Assembly: GCA_013397865.1 (NCBI GenBank)
Contig: VZTI01002805.1
Location: 169,206-233,205 of the forward strand
Source: Struthidea cinerea
Taxonomy: Eukaryota; Chordata; Aves; Passeriformes; Corcoracidae
Length of the DNA: 64,000 nucleotides
Direction: 5' to 3'
Shown: positions 12,084-23,656 of the stretch, piece after piece
Position numbering within the stretch: the first letter of the stretch is position 1
How the letters are laid out: every line of letters starts with the position of its first letter
Program-made: the position numbers and the translations under genes
Notes under the pieces: model-generated
Seen by the model: only the letters and a program-made list of their open reading frames with translations
The model's database searches: none
What the model was told of the DNA's origin: nothing

Positions 12084-15000
12084 AAGGATGAGAGTGATTG
12101 GATAGATTAAAGGTTAAATACTCTTATTGCCTCCAATGTGACGATTTTTTGCAAAACACTCTTCTATTTCAGACCTACAAACTAGTAGAACCTACACAGT
12201 TCTGTATATAGAGTTGATTGAAGTATTACTCAGTGCCTGCTTTATAGCCAATGTCAAAGCAGTCAAATTTGTGTATCATTTTGCAGCCCATTAAGTCTTT
12301 TCCATCAATTTGAAAACAATGACATTACAACCAGAAATCAATTTTCAAAGAGACATTGCTTTTGCAGGAAATAAACTTCTCACTCTAGTAGTCAGTGATT
12401 CCACCACCGGAATTCCCAAAGGTTTTGTTTGCCAGTTAACATAATTTCAGGAAATCGCCAACATTCTTGACACACACCAAAAGCAGAAACCGTGTTGAAC
12501 ACTACGTGATCATTAATAACTTTCCATCTTGGAAATATCTGAACTGGTGTAGTGTATCATGAGAAGTCTGACATAACTGAGCCTTTGTTCCTCTTCAGCA
12601 CTGACCGAAATGACAGTAATATTTTACTGGTTCTTCTGGAAAAGACATGGTCAGTTCAGGAGTTTTGTTGTTCTATTGTTTTTTTTTCAAGAAAACGAAC
12701 TTATTTATTCATGTTCAGTGATATTCCAGTACCACGAAAAATAAATACGTTTAACAAATATTTAGGAAGGGTGTACTCCTTGTCTTGAAATACCATAGCA
12801 AGACACACAGCCAATAACACACAAGTACCAGTGAAATTTTGAACTGTTCTGACCTATAAGGATGTGCTGTACATATTTAAAAGACTTTGCTAAGCAAACA
12901 TTTACACTATGCTACCTATGATGTGACAAAGTTCACATATACCCACTATTTAACATTGTCAAAATACTTTTTCCTAAATACATACAATACTTTCCAACGT
13001 GTGGAGAACTATAAGCAAAAAATGGAAAAGGTAGACAGCAAAGAGTTAAGCAGATGGAGAGACAGAATCACCTCTGCCCTTCTCTCACTCCCTGCCATCC
13101 TTCCTTCCATTATATTAGGATGCAAAGTAATTTATAATGGTTTTTTTGAAGAATGTAGAGCTCCATTATGAACTACTACATTCTTTTTTAAATTATTAGC
13201 TTTTTTCAAAATAAACCAGTGTTAGTTATTTTAGAAAATGTCTTAAAACAGACTTCAAAAGAAAGGTAAAGAACACCAACTAGCAGTGTAATAGTGACAT
13301 ATCCCATCAAAATTTTCAGATTTTCCCTTGTTAGCTTTGCTTCTTTCCTTTCTTACTTCTCTGGAATTACCACTTTAACATGGAAGTCATCAGTATCTAA
13401 AGTTTTCCTGCAAGTTTTTCCGTCAGAGCCCAGTTTTTCTATAGTAATCAGTATTTCTTTTCAAATCACCACCAGAAGTCAATTCTTTATCGTTGTTATT
13501 GCTGTTGTTGTTTTATCAGTTTGCAAGATGTGATATTTGGAAGTAAAAACATGATTTTTTTCTGGAGTAGATGACCATTGTGCAGAGGAACACATTAATC
13601 TTTTTTTTGATTACCCAACCATACTGATCTCTGTCTTTTATTGCACTCCATCAAATGATATTTTGAGATCATTTTACTTACTCTCCACTGATTTTACCTA
13701 AGGTAATTCAAGAAACTGCCCTTGTTCCAGATCACCTGTTACTGAATCACTGGTAAAATTGGCTATTAAATGTTACTTCAAAGTTTGTCTGTCTAGAGAA
13801 TCTCATTAGACTCCAGCTGCAGCTCCACACTGATTTGCAATTGTATTGTCTTTGCACGTTTATATTACAGCAGTTATCAACCACAACAGGTAAGGAATAC
13901 AGATTATTTAAGGAATGATTGTTCATCTTTTCTTGAAATACCAAATCAGAATACTGATCCTTACTAAGACAGTGATTGCCATTTCCTACCAGCGACGACA
14001 TGAAACCCCATATGGCTCTTACTGTTATGCTCCTTGATCTGTTTGAATCACACCAACAGGATATGGTCATCATTTAGCTCCAGAAGTCCTTGATCTGCAC
14101 AAGTTCTAATTCTTAACCACATTATTTGTTGGTCAAATGGTGTTTTAATGGTTTGCAGACAAGAAACATAAGTTATGTTGCACTCACACAAGCTGTACTT
14201 CAATATACATAATTATTTTAGAATCACTTGTGATAAGCATCTATTTAATCACTTTAATTCTTTCCTGAGACCCAGCTTGGGTTCCCTAAAAAATGACCTT
14301 TGAGTCTTTGCACCATTAATTCTGATCTTATATGACTTCATCAAGCTGTTGTCATTCCCTGAAAAAAAAAAAAAGCATCTTCTTGTTAGAACATGATTTT
14401 TCTCCTCTAACTTTTCAATTTGTAACATGCAGAAAATAAGCACAATGATTTTACCTACATTTAGCACTTTCTAAAACTTTAGTTAAACCTCTTTACGTGA
14501 ACTATTCCTATCAATAGTATTTATTAGGATTCTTTATCTCTCTTATATACCAAACCACTTGATGCTAAGATGAGCAGCATTAACTAATTTCTATTCCTAA
14601 TATTGTTGCCTCTGGCTCAGAATGTGTGCACAGAGAATTTAATTGCTCATACACATATATTCTCTAGTATTGCCACCTCCATCTAGCAGATACTTAATCA
14701 TTTAATGGCCTTATTTTCACCCGCATCTAACCCCAACGCAGTCCCTAATCATTAAGTGTGTATACTACTATTTGACTATGTACCCTCCTCACTTTCTGTT
14801 CATCGTATTAGAAATATTAACATACCTCAGCACTTTAGTTTTGCTCACCAGTATCATCTCATGGTTTTGCATATAGTTTTGTTTTCCTTTGCTTTTAAGA
14901 ATATCACTGTTCAACAGAATTAACTTAATTCCTAGTTTCTAATGCTCCCAGCTCATTTTTCCTTATTTGCCATCAAGGATATTTTAAATTAATAAAATCA

Positions 15001-18000
15001 AGCATTTGCACTTCTGCCTGAAATAATCAAAAGGTTTTTCGGTTTGTTTTTTTACTTTGCTACTCCTTACACAGAAGGAGAAGAAAACACAAACGCAAAC
15101 CGAAGATATTTTCAATATTTTTTTAAAGTAAGCTGTAGAGAAAGTAGGTTATTAAAATTTTAAAGGTGGATTATTCAATAACACCCAAGAAAATATACAC
15201 AAATAAAAAGAAATAAAATCTCAAGTAAGCAGACATACATTGCAGGACAGCTAAAATCCATGTTGCACCGAAATGAAAAAATCATATTTGAGTAAACTAT
15301 TATGAAGTGAAATGTCACTTCATACATTTGAATTTAAGTCTATTTACTTAAATAAATGAGGCTGTGCAACTTGCAATGTTAATATGAACCTTTAATAGCG
15401 ACGTTACACTGTGGGAGAAGAACTTTTGAAATGAGCATAAACAACAGTCCTGTCTTTGATTGCTAAGTTAATGGAAGCTCTTAAAACTGTTCCTTCTCAT
15501 TTCAACAGCTTAAAACCTTCTTAAAAATAACACCACCTTTGAACACTGTGTTCAACATCAGTAATGCATTTGTTTCTAGAGACCATATAAGAAATATGCC
15601 AATCTGATTAGAAATTAGAGAAAAAATAAAATTAGACAACAAATTTATTCTAAGGTTATCATTTTTTAATGATTAAAGGAAGTTTTTATTTGAAGGTTTT
15701 TGTTGGGTTTTTTTTTCCTGTTTTTATTTTCCCGTGTCAGAAGAGCCGTTATATTACCAGTCCCAATTTGTGCCTTTAAAAACTTGAAAAGATCTTACAC
15801 AGCTTGAAATAGTTCAACTATGATGACTAGATCATGACTGTTCTAACTGACTTGTCAACATCTCAAGGAAACTTACAGACTTGAAATATTTTTATTGACC
15901 TGGAAAGGCTGGGAGTTTTTTTCCTAATCTAGAAAGAGTCAGCAGGGCTTAAACAGGATATTCACTGACCTGGAATGACTGCTTTTTCAGCCTTTCTTAC
16001 TCCAGAATGATTGTAAAAGACTTTTAGCAACTATGCTCTTAGTAACAGGTAATCTGTTTGGCTCAACAATGTGCTGTTACACATACTCCCTTCATTTCTA
16101 AAAGCACTTTAAGGGTCCATGCATTAATTACAAGAATAAATACTGTATCGAAAGCACAGTGTCTGTTGGGTGAAATACCTGGCACAGAACCTTTATAGTG
16201 CTTTAACGTGTGTTTGTTTAGTCTCTGTTGCTGACATACCATCTGAGACTGCTTCACAAGTGCTAGAACTTTTCAAGGAGCTGCCTTTTCTTAGCCAGCA
16301 AAGATCAGCAAAAAAATATTTATTAGGAATATATGATAAAGACACCATTAGCCAGAAATATTTCTTGATTTTAAAAGGTGTTTTTGAAAACAGGCAGCTG
16401 TAGCAAGAGATTAGGTTTTTGGGATCTGTTTTTAATGCACAGATGAATGACTTGATGTGAAGAATCTAAAAAAACTTCATACTATTTTACATTGACTGTG
16501 CATATTTTTGTTTCCCATATTTCAGCACAGCGTTTAGAGAGCAAGAGCTACTTAAACTCTTTTTCCTGAATGAAAAGAGACTGGAGTTCATAGGTTGCTG
16601 CCTTAGACATCATTTTCTAGGAGCAAATACCAAGGCCTTTGACTGAGGCCTGATCAGTCACTAAACAGGTTTTAAGCAGTTAAATTGTTTCGTTCTTCTT
16701 AAACTCCTGTGGCTAGAGGTGTTTTAAGTAGATGTGAACTTCAATTCACAAGAGAGCTAACAACACATTGTCAGAAAAGGATCAAAGGACAATGACTATA
16801 TTGCTGTTAAAAAACCTGGGCTTGTGCCCTATACATTTTGGACTTGTAGCAAATATCCAGTGTTTGTCTTTTAATTTAGAAAAGCTGTCTTTGCAAGCTG
16901 CACATGCCTTGCTATCTGAGGTCCCCCCTGTTTAAAACGAACACAATCAAGAACAAATAGAATTCATTCTTACAGGGTAAGACTTTAAATAACAGCACTA
17001 TGATTTTTCCTAATGTCATGAGAGTAAATGCAAGAGGCATTGAGGATTCCAAGACGAATTGTCAAGATCATGGTCTAGAGAAAAAATATGTCGGTCATCC
17101 TTGACCTGAAGTCTATCAGTTATTCTAGATACTTAGTTCCCCAGAACTACAAAAGATCCTAATCTACCATCATAAGAGTAATGTTGTTTCTATGAGAATA
17201 TGTCAAAAATATCTAATTATGAAGAATAGTAGATACTATGTAAGTCCTACATGCACCGTGTTGTTCCAGTTTTCAGCTGCGAGTGCCCATATCACATCAA
17301 AAAGGACTGAAAATTATTTTTTATCAGTTTCTTTACTATTTAAAGTAATATAAGAGGAATTGCATTCTGGCAGGGAAGGTTGTTTCCTGGTGTAACTTCA
17401 GGATCATGGTCTATGTGCTTGTTTTGATAGGTAGCAAACAGTGCAACCAGCACAAGGAAATGTATGAGGTACTAATAAGAACAGTGCTGTGCCTCATGTA
17501 ACCAAACCACAAATGTCTGATGTAGTTTCTGAGTCAGCAATTTCATCTTATTTGAGGTGAAAGGAAAGAGAAGAAACACAATTCAGTTTCTAAATAAACT
17601 ACTTAATTTTAAATTATAACTGTTTCTTTCCATACATTTTGTCTCAGAACTGACAGATTTTCAGTCATTTTTACTCAGACAAATGATACATCACTTTCAT
17701 TATTCCACCCAGCAAGCAGTTATTACAGGGATTAAACATTTTTTGTATCGTATTTAGCGATGAGGGAAAGGTAAATTTCAGCAGGACAACTTTGAAGGAA
17801 AAAGGCAAAGATTCCTGAATAATCAGATGATCATGCCTTCCAGAGAAAAACAATCTGACCTGGTGTGATGGTTCAGAAATTTTTCCTGCACAGTGGACTA
17901 CAAGCCTGGTCTCCATATTCTGAGCAAGAGTCATAACCAAAGCAAGTGCAATGTGAGTGAAGTATGTTTGCAATTCTTTATTTCCTCATGGGTTTTTTCC

Positions 18001-18617
18001 CAAATAACATCTTACTCATTTTTTCTTCTGTTTAAAGGGCCACATATGGAAATGAAACTTTATTACAGGACAAATTTGTCAAACATGTCATCCTATCCAG
18101 ATATTTATCTTAGTATTTCATCAGAAACAAAATAAAGCAAAGATTTTTTCCTCCCTGTATAGGTCAAAATATAGAAACAGCAACAAAAAAAATCACTATT
18201 CTAATTTTTTTTCCTTTAAAATATGAGATTGTCAGTGATTTTTGAAGGTTTCTGAATTCCAGTACAACACACAAATGACAATGTCCAAAATCAATAGGCA
18301 AAGGTATTGTAAAGAAATATTTTCTTTCAGATTGTCAATTTAAAAACTTGAATCACTGCTAAAATCATTATAATTTTCAGATAAATTAAAAATTGTATCC
18401 CTTATCAGATATAAGGACAAGAGAGAGTAGAGAACAGAAGTTATCTGTTAATCACAAGTCCTTTATTTTCTTCAAAGGACCTGTTTTTGATTGATTTCTT
18501 TAGTCAAAGAAGAGAAGTTCTTATTATAAAAGAAAGCTAAAGCAGATATAATATCGAGTATGTGGATAAATAATTGACAATCTTTACATGGTAATTTCTT
18601 GGTAACCAGCATTATCA
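12084..18617. other. AT-rich unique DNA, no gene recognised
   Basis: About 6.5 kb show no transposon signature and no recognisable coding sequence. Short open frames (for example 12887-13171 plus, 13747-14073 minus, 16170-16403 plus, 17671-17973 minus) have no recognised domain and no splice context that I can defend. I see nothing to annotate as a gene. Confidence 0.5.
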
Positions 18618-18708
18618 CTGTTAAAGTATTTGTCAAGAAAAGTAGAACTCCTTAGAGAAAATGCTGTTCCTAAACATTTTTATGGGATCTTAGATTTATA
18701 TAGTTTAA
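18618..18708 (+). repeat. Left copy of the 91-bp direct repeat flanking the ERV
   Basis: This segment is repeated at 20492-20582 with 89 of 91 bases identical; the differences are at 18624 (A versus G) and in the 'gggatctt'/'gggagctt' block. It ends exactly where the LTR begins (TGCTGTGG at 18709). It is far too long for an integrase target duplication, which is 4-6 bp. Confidence 0.95.
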
Positions 18709-19264
18709 TGCTGTGGTGACCCAGCCCACTGGGCTGTGGCAATCCCGCACCCATCAAGCCCTAGCCCTCCAATGGGCTGAGGAGTCCGAATCAGAGGGCG
18801 TGTCAGTGGGTGAGGATTAAGACTAGAGCACAAGCCCCAGTTCTGGAAAGTTCTCTGTTACACGGTTCCCTATTTGTTGTTCTCTGTTTTTCCCTCCCCT
18901 TGTTGTATTTTATTGGTCGCCTGTAGTCAAGGCCCTCCTACCTTGTTTTTTCTAATTGGCTGTTCCCGTTTGCTCCTCCCTGTTTTCCTGCAGTATAAAA
19001 AGACTGGCACAACCCTGTCCCAAGGGATTTTTCTGTCCCTGACGCCTTCAAGGCAATGAACCTTCGGAACTCACTCAGAAATTCCTCTCTCGCCTCCTTC
19101 GTTCCTGGGACCTTTGGGCTGCGACACCTAACTGCCTCAAGGCTTGCTGCTTAGGTTGGGAGCCAGCGCAGCCTAAACATCGGCCACCAAACACAGATAA
19201 ATCGTATCTGCAGGAAGGTCGCTGCAGCCTCCCTTGTGTGCTGAGGCCTGCCCATAGCGATACG
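18709..19264 (+). mobile_element. 5' LTR of a betaretrovirus-like ERV
   Basis: The LTR starts TGCTGTGGTGACCC immediately after the host repeat and ends just before the primer-binding site. The last two bases are CG where CA is expected, probably a single transition. It contains three CCAAT-type boxes (near 18767, 18909 and 18955, the last two inverted) and a strong TATA box at 18994-19000. These are ordinary retroviral U3 promoter parts. U5 lies between about 19025 and 19264. About 556 bp is a normal LTR length. No matching 3' LTR is present in this window. Confidence 0.85.
18994..19000 (+). promoter_or_regulatory. TATA box of the ERV 5' LTR
   Basis: TATAAAA in the context 'cagTATAAAAagac', downstream of CCAAT-type boxes in the same LTR. 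Transcription would be expected to start about 25-30 bp downstream, around 19022-19030. Confidence 0.75.
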
Positions 19265-19282
19265 TGGCGCCCGGACAGGGAC
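19265..19282 (+). other. Retroviral primer-binding site, tRNA-Lys type
   Basis: TGGCGCCCGGACAGGGAC directly abuts the LTR end. From established knowledge, a primer-binding site beginning TGGCGCCC and containing ACAGGGAC is complementary to the 3' end of tRNA-Lys3; I count one difference from the canonical 18-mer. It is the start point of minus-strand DNA synthesis and confirms that 18709-19264 is a 5' LTR and that the element lies on the plus strand. Confidence 0.9.
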
Positions 19283-19657
19283 TGCCATGCCAGTGCAGTC
19301 CCTGCAGACTTTCCTGACAGTCGAAAGAACTGCCAAGAGTTGAGTTTTCGGTGACCGTGACCTCTCATAGTAACACGCCTCATTTTAGAGTGCAGTGCTC
19401 CAAGGGGAAAACCAACAATCTTCATCTTTGAAGACCGGTTCAACCCAGGAGACCTCCTCTGTGAGTTTGTGTTCCAGAGGCCAGTTCAAGTCTTCCACTT
19501 TGAGTCGGGAGCATTTTGTTGGTAAGTCAACATCCCCGAAGTTTTTGTGGGAAATTTTTTTGAGTAGGGGTAAGATGCTCTCCTGGTCCCTGGCTGGTTT
19601 TTCCTTTGTTCCTTCTTTTATCATGGAGAAGGGTGGAGATTGAGGTGCAATTTTAAA
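19283..19657 (+). other. ERV leader with candidate major splice donor
   Basis: This is the untranslated leader between the primer-binding site and gag. A consensus splice donor, GGTAAGT, lies at 19521-19527 and would be the natural donor for a spliced env message. I see no packaging structure that I can prove by eye. Confidence 0.6.
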
Positions 19658-20491
19658 ATGGGAATCAAACTTTCTGCACCTGAGTGAGAAATCTATATCC
19701 AAACTGCAGGATGCCTACAGGGGGGTGGTTTTAAGTTTTCAAAAAAGTTGTTAAGGAAGTTTGTGAAATGGTTTTTCTTTTATTTTACTCAAGTATCTAC
19801 CTCTGATGTCAAAAAGATTTCCTTCTGGAACACAGTCGGTGAAAAAATGACTTTATTACAAAATTGCAGAGACACCACTGTGAACAAATTTTTTCCATTC
19901 TTGATTTTGATCAGAGACGCAGTGACTAAAGAGGGGAAAATAAGAGAAAAGGCTCAAAATGTCCCCAGTTCTCCTTGTTCCCCATGTTCCAAACCCCGTG
20001 TCCCTAAACTTACTTCCCCTATGCAGAGAAGACTGAAAAGTGTAAAATGCCAAAAGGTACAGGATTGCCACCAGTTTCCTGACACTTCTCAGTCTCCTCA
20101 GCTCCCTTGCCGAAGTAGCACTGGCCATACTGCTCCGGACCTGTCCCAAAACCCACTTTCCGTTCCCTCTTCCCAAGTTAAAAATCCCTATAAAAATAAG
20201 CTGAAATCTGACATAATGTCCCCTTCTTCTCCTTCTCCTGCTCCTCAAAATGGTGCCGGCCACATGGCGGAGCCTGCCAAAACTCCTTCTTTGTCCCACA
20301 ATCCCTTTTGCTTTTCATCCCAGAACCCGTTTTTCCCGTCACCGGATGTGTCCTTCCCTAACTCCTCCCCTTTCACTAACCCAACCCCTATGATGTCATT
20401 TGGGGATGGCATTGAGTGCCCCTCCGCTTCTCCCCTCAATGACCTCACTCAAAATGTCTCAGTTCCAACTCCCATGCCCTCTCTTCTGGTC
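19658..20491 (+). pseudogene. Truncated, broken ERV gag
   Basis: An ATG at 19658 begins MGIKLS, an N-terminal glycine myristoylation context typical of retroviral Gag matrix. An in-frame TGA at 19685-19687 (codon 10) breaks it. The same frame then stays open to the end of the viral part, first with basic matrix-like text (RKFVKWFFFYF), then with a long Pro/Ser-rich region of the kind found between matrix and capsid in betaretroviral Gag. Capsid, nucleocapsid, protease, pol and env are absent: the viral sequence stops near 20491 where host DNA resumes. The open frame runs on through the host repeat to a stop at 20621-20623, giving a chimeric 291-codon frame (19748-20623). I infer no function. 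Confidence 0.75.
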
Positions 20492-20582
20492 CTGTTAGAG
20501 TATTTGTCAAGAAAAGTAGAACTCCTTAGAGAAAATGCTGTTCCTAAACATTTTTATGGGAGCTTAGATTTATATAGTTTAA
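20492..20582 (+). repeat. Right copy of the 91-bp direct repeat flanking the ERV
   Basis: This copy of 18618-18708 is offset by 1,874 bp. At its left edge, CTGTTA is shared by the viral sequence and the host repeat, so the exact junction is ambiguous by several bases. Past its right edge the host sequence continues (gatcattaca) instead of an LTR. Confidence 0.95.
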
Positions 20583-21160
20583 GATCATTACAACTGTCTA
20601 GTTATGCTGGTCCAAGTCACTGAATTTTTTTAGTATGCTTATCTCCATTTACAAGAGCTGTATATCTCACCAGATATTTTCTCTTTAAGGAGGTAAGATG
20701 GAAACTAAACCAGACTAGCTAGAGCAAGCTTTTTAATGGAACTAGTAAGTTTTAATGCAATTAGAGGGGCGATATCTAGAGTGGGAATAGTTAAGATAGT
20801 GGGTTAAAAGTTGAAGAAAGAGAACATTAAAGCAAAGCTTGCTCTTTACTTCAGCAGAAATTTATAGAAAATTCATTTCCGATGTCTGATTTTTTTGTTG
20901 CTAAGATAAAAAGCAGGTGTACTTGAGAAAGGTACATAGAAACAACTGGGAGGCAATAGATTCATTATGTTTGTCTTGAGAAGTACAGACCTAAAAGCCA
21001 ATCAGAATGGTTTTTACTGCATGATAGATAAAGCAATAGTAATCCTCCCTAAACCGGCAAAGGCTGCAAAATCACACTATGATTTGACAAGGTATAAAGT
21101 TAAGTAAAATGAATAGTTGCTGGAGAAGATGATCCAGAAACTTTTTGTCAAACTAAAGAA
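20583..21160. other. Unique DNA, no gene recognised
   Basis: Host sequence to the right of the ERV locus, with no recognisable gene or repeat. Confidence 0.5.
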
Positions 21161-21490
21161 CTAGAGATTAGTTTGAGTTGGAAGGGACTTCCTATAGGTC
21201 ATCTAGTCCAACTGCCCTGGAATGATCAGGGACATCATCAACTAGACTAGGTTACTCAGAGACACATTCAACTGGACTTCAAATGTTCCCAGAGATGGTA
21301 GATCCAAAACTTCTCTGGGCAACATATGTCAGTGTTTCACCACCCTCATTGTAAAAAAGTTCTTCCTTATATCTAATCTAAATAGACCATCTTGTAGTTT
21401 AAAACCATTTCCTTTGCTCACCACAACAGGCCTCACTAAAAGGTTTGTTGCCATCATTGTTATAGGTCCCCTTCCAGTACCAACAGGGTA
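21161..21490 (-). mobile_element. CR1 LINE 3' fragment, minus orientation
   Basis: The antisense CR1 blocks appear in order: 'gagttggaagggactt', 'tcatctagtccaactgccct', 'ttctctgggcaacatatg', 'accaccctcattgtaaaaaa' and 'aaaaccatttcctttgctc'. It is truncated near 21490. The ATTCTATGA tail is not recognisable at the left edge. Confidence 0.9.
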
Positions 21491-23656
21491 TCTCATCCCT
21501 GTAGTGTAAGTTGTTCACAGAATCCTCGCATTATTCTTTTCTGTGAAACACCAGCCATGTCATATCAAGGCACCCCTTATTCTGTTAAAGAGTGATTATG
21601 ATAGTGAGTGTCCACAGTCTCATTCAGACAGTATTTTACCTAATTCAACAACCTTGTCTCTGTTCGGATATGTGGCACAGCTCAGTCGCTGTCCACTACT
21701 ATGTAGCAAGGGCTTCTCTAACAAATAAATGTTCTCTTGTTTATTTAACAAGTGTCAATAAAAGTGTCTGAGACATTGAATGACCCTTTATCCATTAACC
21801 CACCACCAAAAATACAATAAAGTGACACAGCACTGGCAAAGATACTGTCAGTTAAAAAAGAATGTTACGATATTATGCAATTGTTCCTCCTCCAAAATAA
21901 TAGTTTTCCTTCTTTCTCTTCCTGTTACATTATAAAAACATTTTTTCCAGTTAAACAGCTTTTTTTCTTCTTCATTTTGTTAGCTTTTTCCTTTCCTTCA
22001 ATTCTGCAGTAAGCAGACTGTATGCACACACACATATGCACATCCACCCCCACCCCCGCCCTTTCTCAGTCTCTCTGCTTTTAGCAATAATTTGCACATA
22101 ATGGAACAGCCAGAGGGGGGTTTGATCAATGACCTCTGTCTCGGAGATGCTGTTCCAAGGGAAACACATCTGCCAACATAAAGTATTGGAGCAATCATAG
22201 CTCAGTGAGCGCCGTAATAAGCAACTGTTACACTGGAGCCATCAGTCATGTTCAGTTACAGACCTGAAAGGATATGGCACCTCAGGGAGCAATGTCCTTC
22301 CATAAATTTGGGCAGCAATGAAGAATGATTTGCAATCAAGTAATAAAAGGCCTAAAAAAGGTCCACCACGCATACTAACATCCAATACAGCTGACAAAGA
22401 AAATAAAAAACCTTGGCATTGTTTGCTCGTTATGTAAACTACACAGCTGTCCAAGCAATTAAGATATGATTTTGGGAATTCTCTCGTAAAAATTTGCTAA
22501 CAGCGCTTCCACTTGTGAAAGTGACATTCTTCTTTATCAGTAAAGTGCATTTCATTAAGGTAATGCAATTTCATCTAGCTTAATAGTAGGAATTGCTTAA
22601 CCTTATGGCAAGAGTACGTAAACAACATAAAATTAATGACACTCCATGCATTGTGGGAATAGATTTGCATTAGTGACAGCATTGATCAAGTAATAGAGAA
22701 ACTAACACGCACTTCCAATTGTTAGTACTCTAGGGATTCCTGTTCACTATCTGCAAAGTCATATTTCTGATCTTCTGGTTGCCAAACTGTTAGAAAAGAT
22801 AAAATTCACAGTAAGCTTTGCAATTTTTCAGTACTAACACTAATGAAATAAGCATGATAAAAAAGACATGGGTCTAAGGGGATCCATCTTCACAGGCAGG
22901 CTAAAAATATAAATGAAACAAAAGAGATGTGCAAAGGTCTTCTAGAAGTGATGATTGACTTTATATGTGCAACAGCCCCATGATTCAAGAGGTTTTTTCT
23001 TCCATTCCTTCAGATGAGAAAATTTGTAAGTGCTGCAGACACCACTTCATGTTCTGATATTTTTATGAATCCAGCTCCAGGAAAGTTTATTATGCTTATA
23101 TGTTTTATTATTTCTGCTTCTACCATTACTGGTATGTCTGTGCAGTTTTGCACAGTATTATGGGCTGGACAATTCTCTAATATGTAAGATTTTTCTTCAC
23201 ATGCCAAAGTCAAGAAAAAACACTGAGGACATCTAAAGTCACATCTGCTCACAGGAGGATCTTCAATCTTATGTACTCCCTTTCTTCCAATGATGGGGTT
23301 TACAGACACTGACACAGTACCGGTCTGTCAGCAGAGCCCGTTTTGGGTAGTCTGACCGCTTTCTTATCAGAGATGTTTTGCTCAGGCCCCCTCTTGATGC
23401 ACAGGTTAAGAAACCGCTGACTGTGTAGAGAAGCTTGGTAAGTTCCGGAAAAGTTTCCCTTAGGCCAGCACAAACATGTCAATCCATAGGAGTAGCCCCT
23501 GTTAAAACAGCTAAATCTTGATTGTTAGTATTTATATACTGCACTGAAGACCAGCTTTCAGTTCCTCTTTGCTCCAAAGGAACAACTTAATAAAACTTGT
23601 GTGAAATGCTCTCGTTTTATTAGTGTATGCTCTTGTTTTCTCACAGTCCAATTAAA
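21491..23656. other. Unique DNA with a candidate regulatory stretch
   Basis: No gene is recognised. A short CA-rich tract lies at about 22025-22045. The stretch around 22440-22700 has homeodomain-type TAAT cores, an exact octamer and an RBPJ-like TGTGGGAA, and is discussed as a candidate conserved element. Confidence 0.4.
22652..22670 (+). promoter_or_regulatory. RBPJ-like and octamer motif pair (candidate)
   Basis: TGTGGGAA (22652-22659) matches the RBPJ/Su(H) consensus. Three bases later, ATTTGCAT (22663-22670) is an exact POU-octamer site (reverse of ATGCAAAT). An AATTAATGA homeodomain-type core lies about 20 bp upstream. Motif matches alone are weak evidence; conservation is not visible from one sequence. 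Confidence 0.3.
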
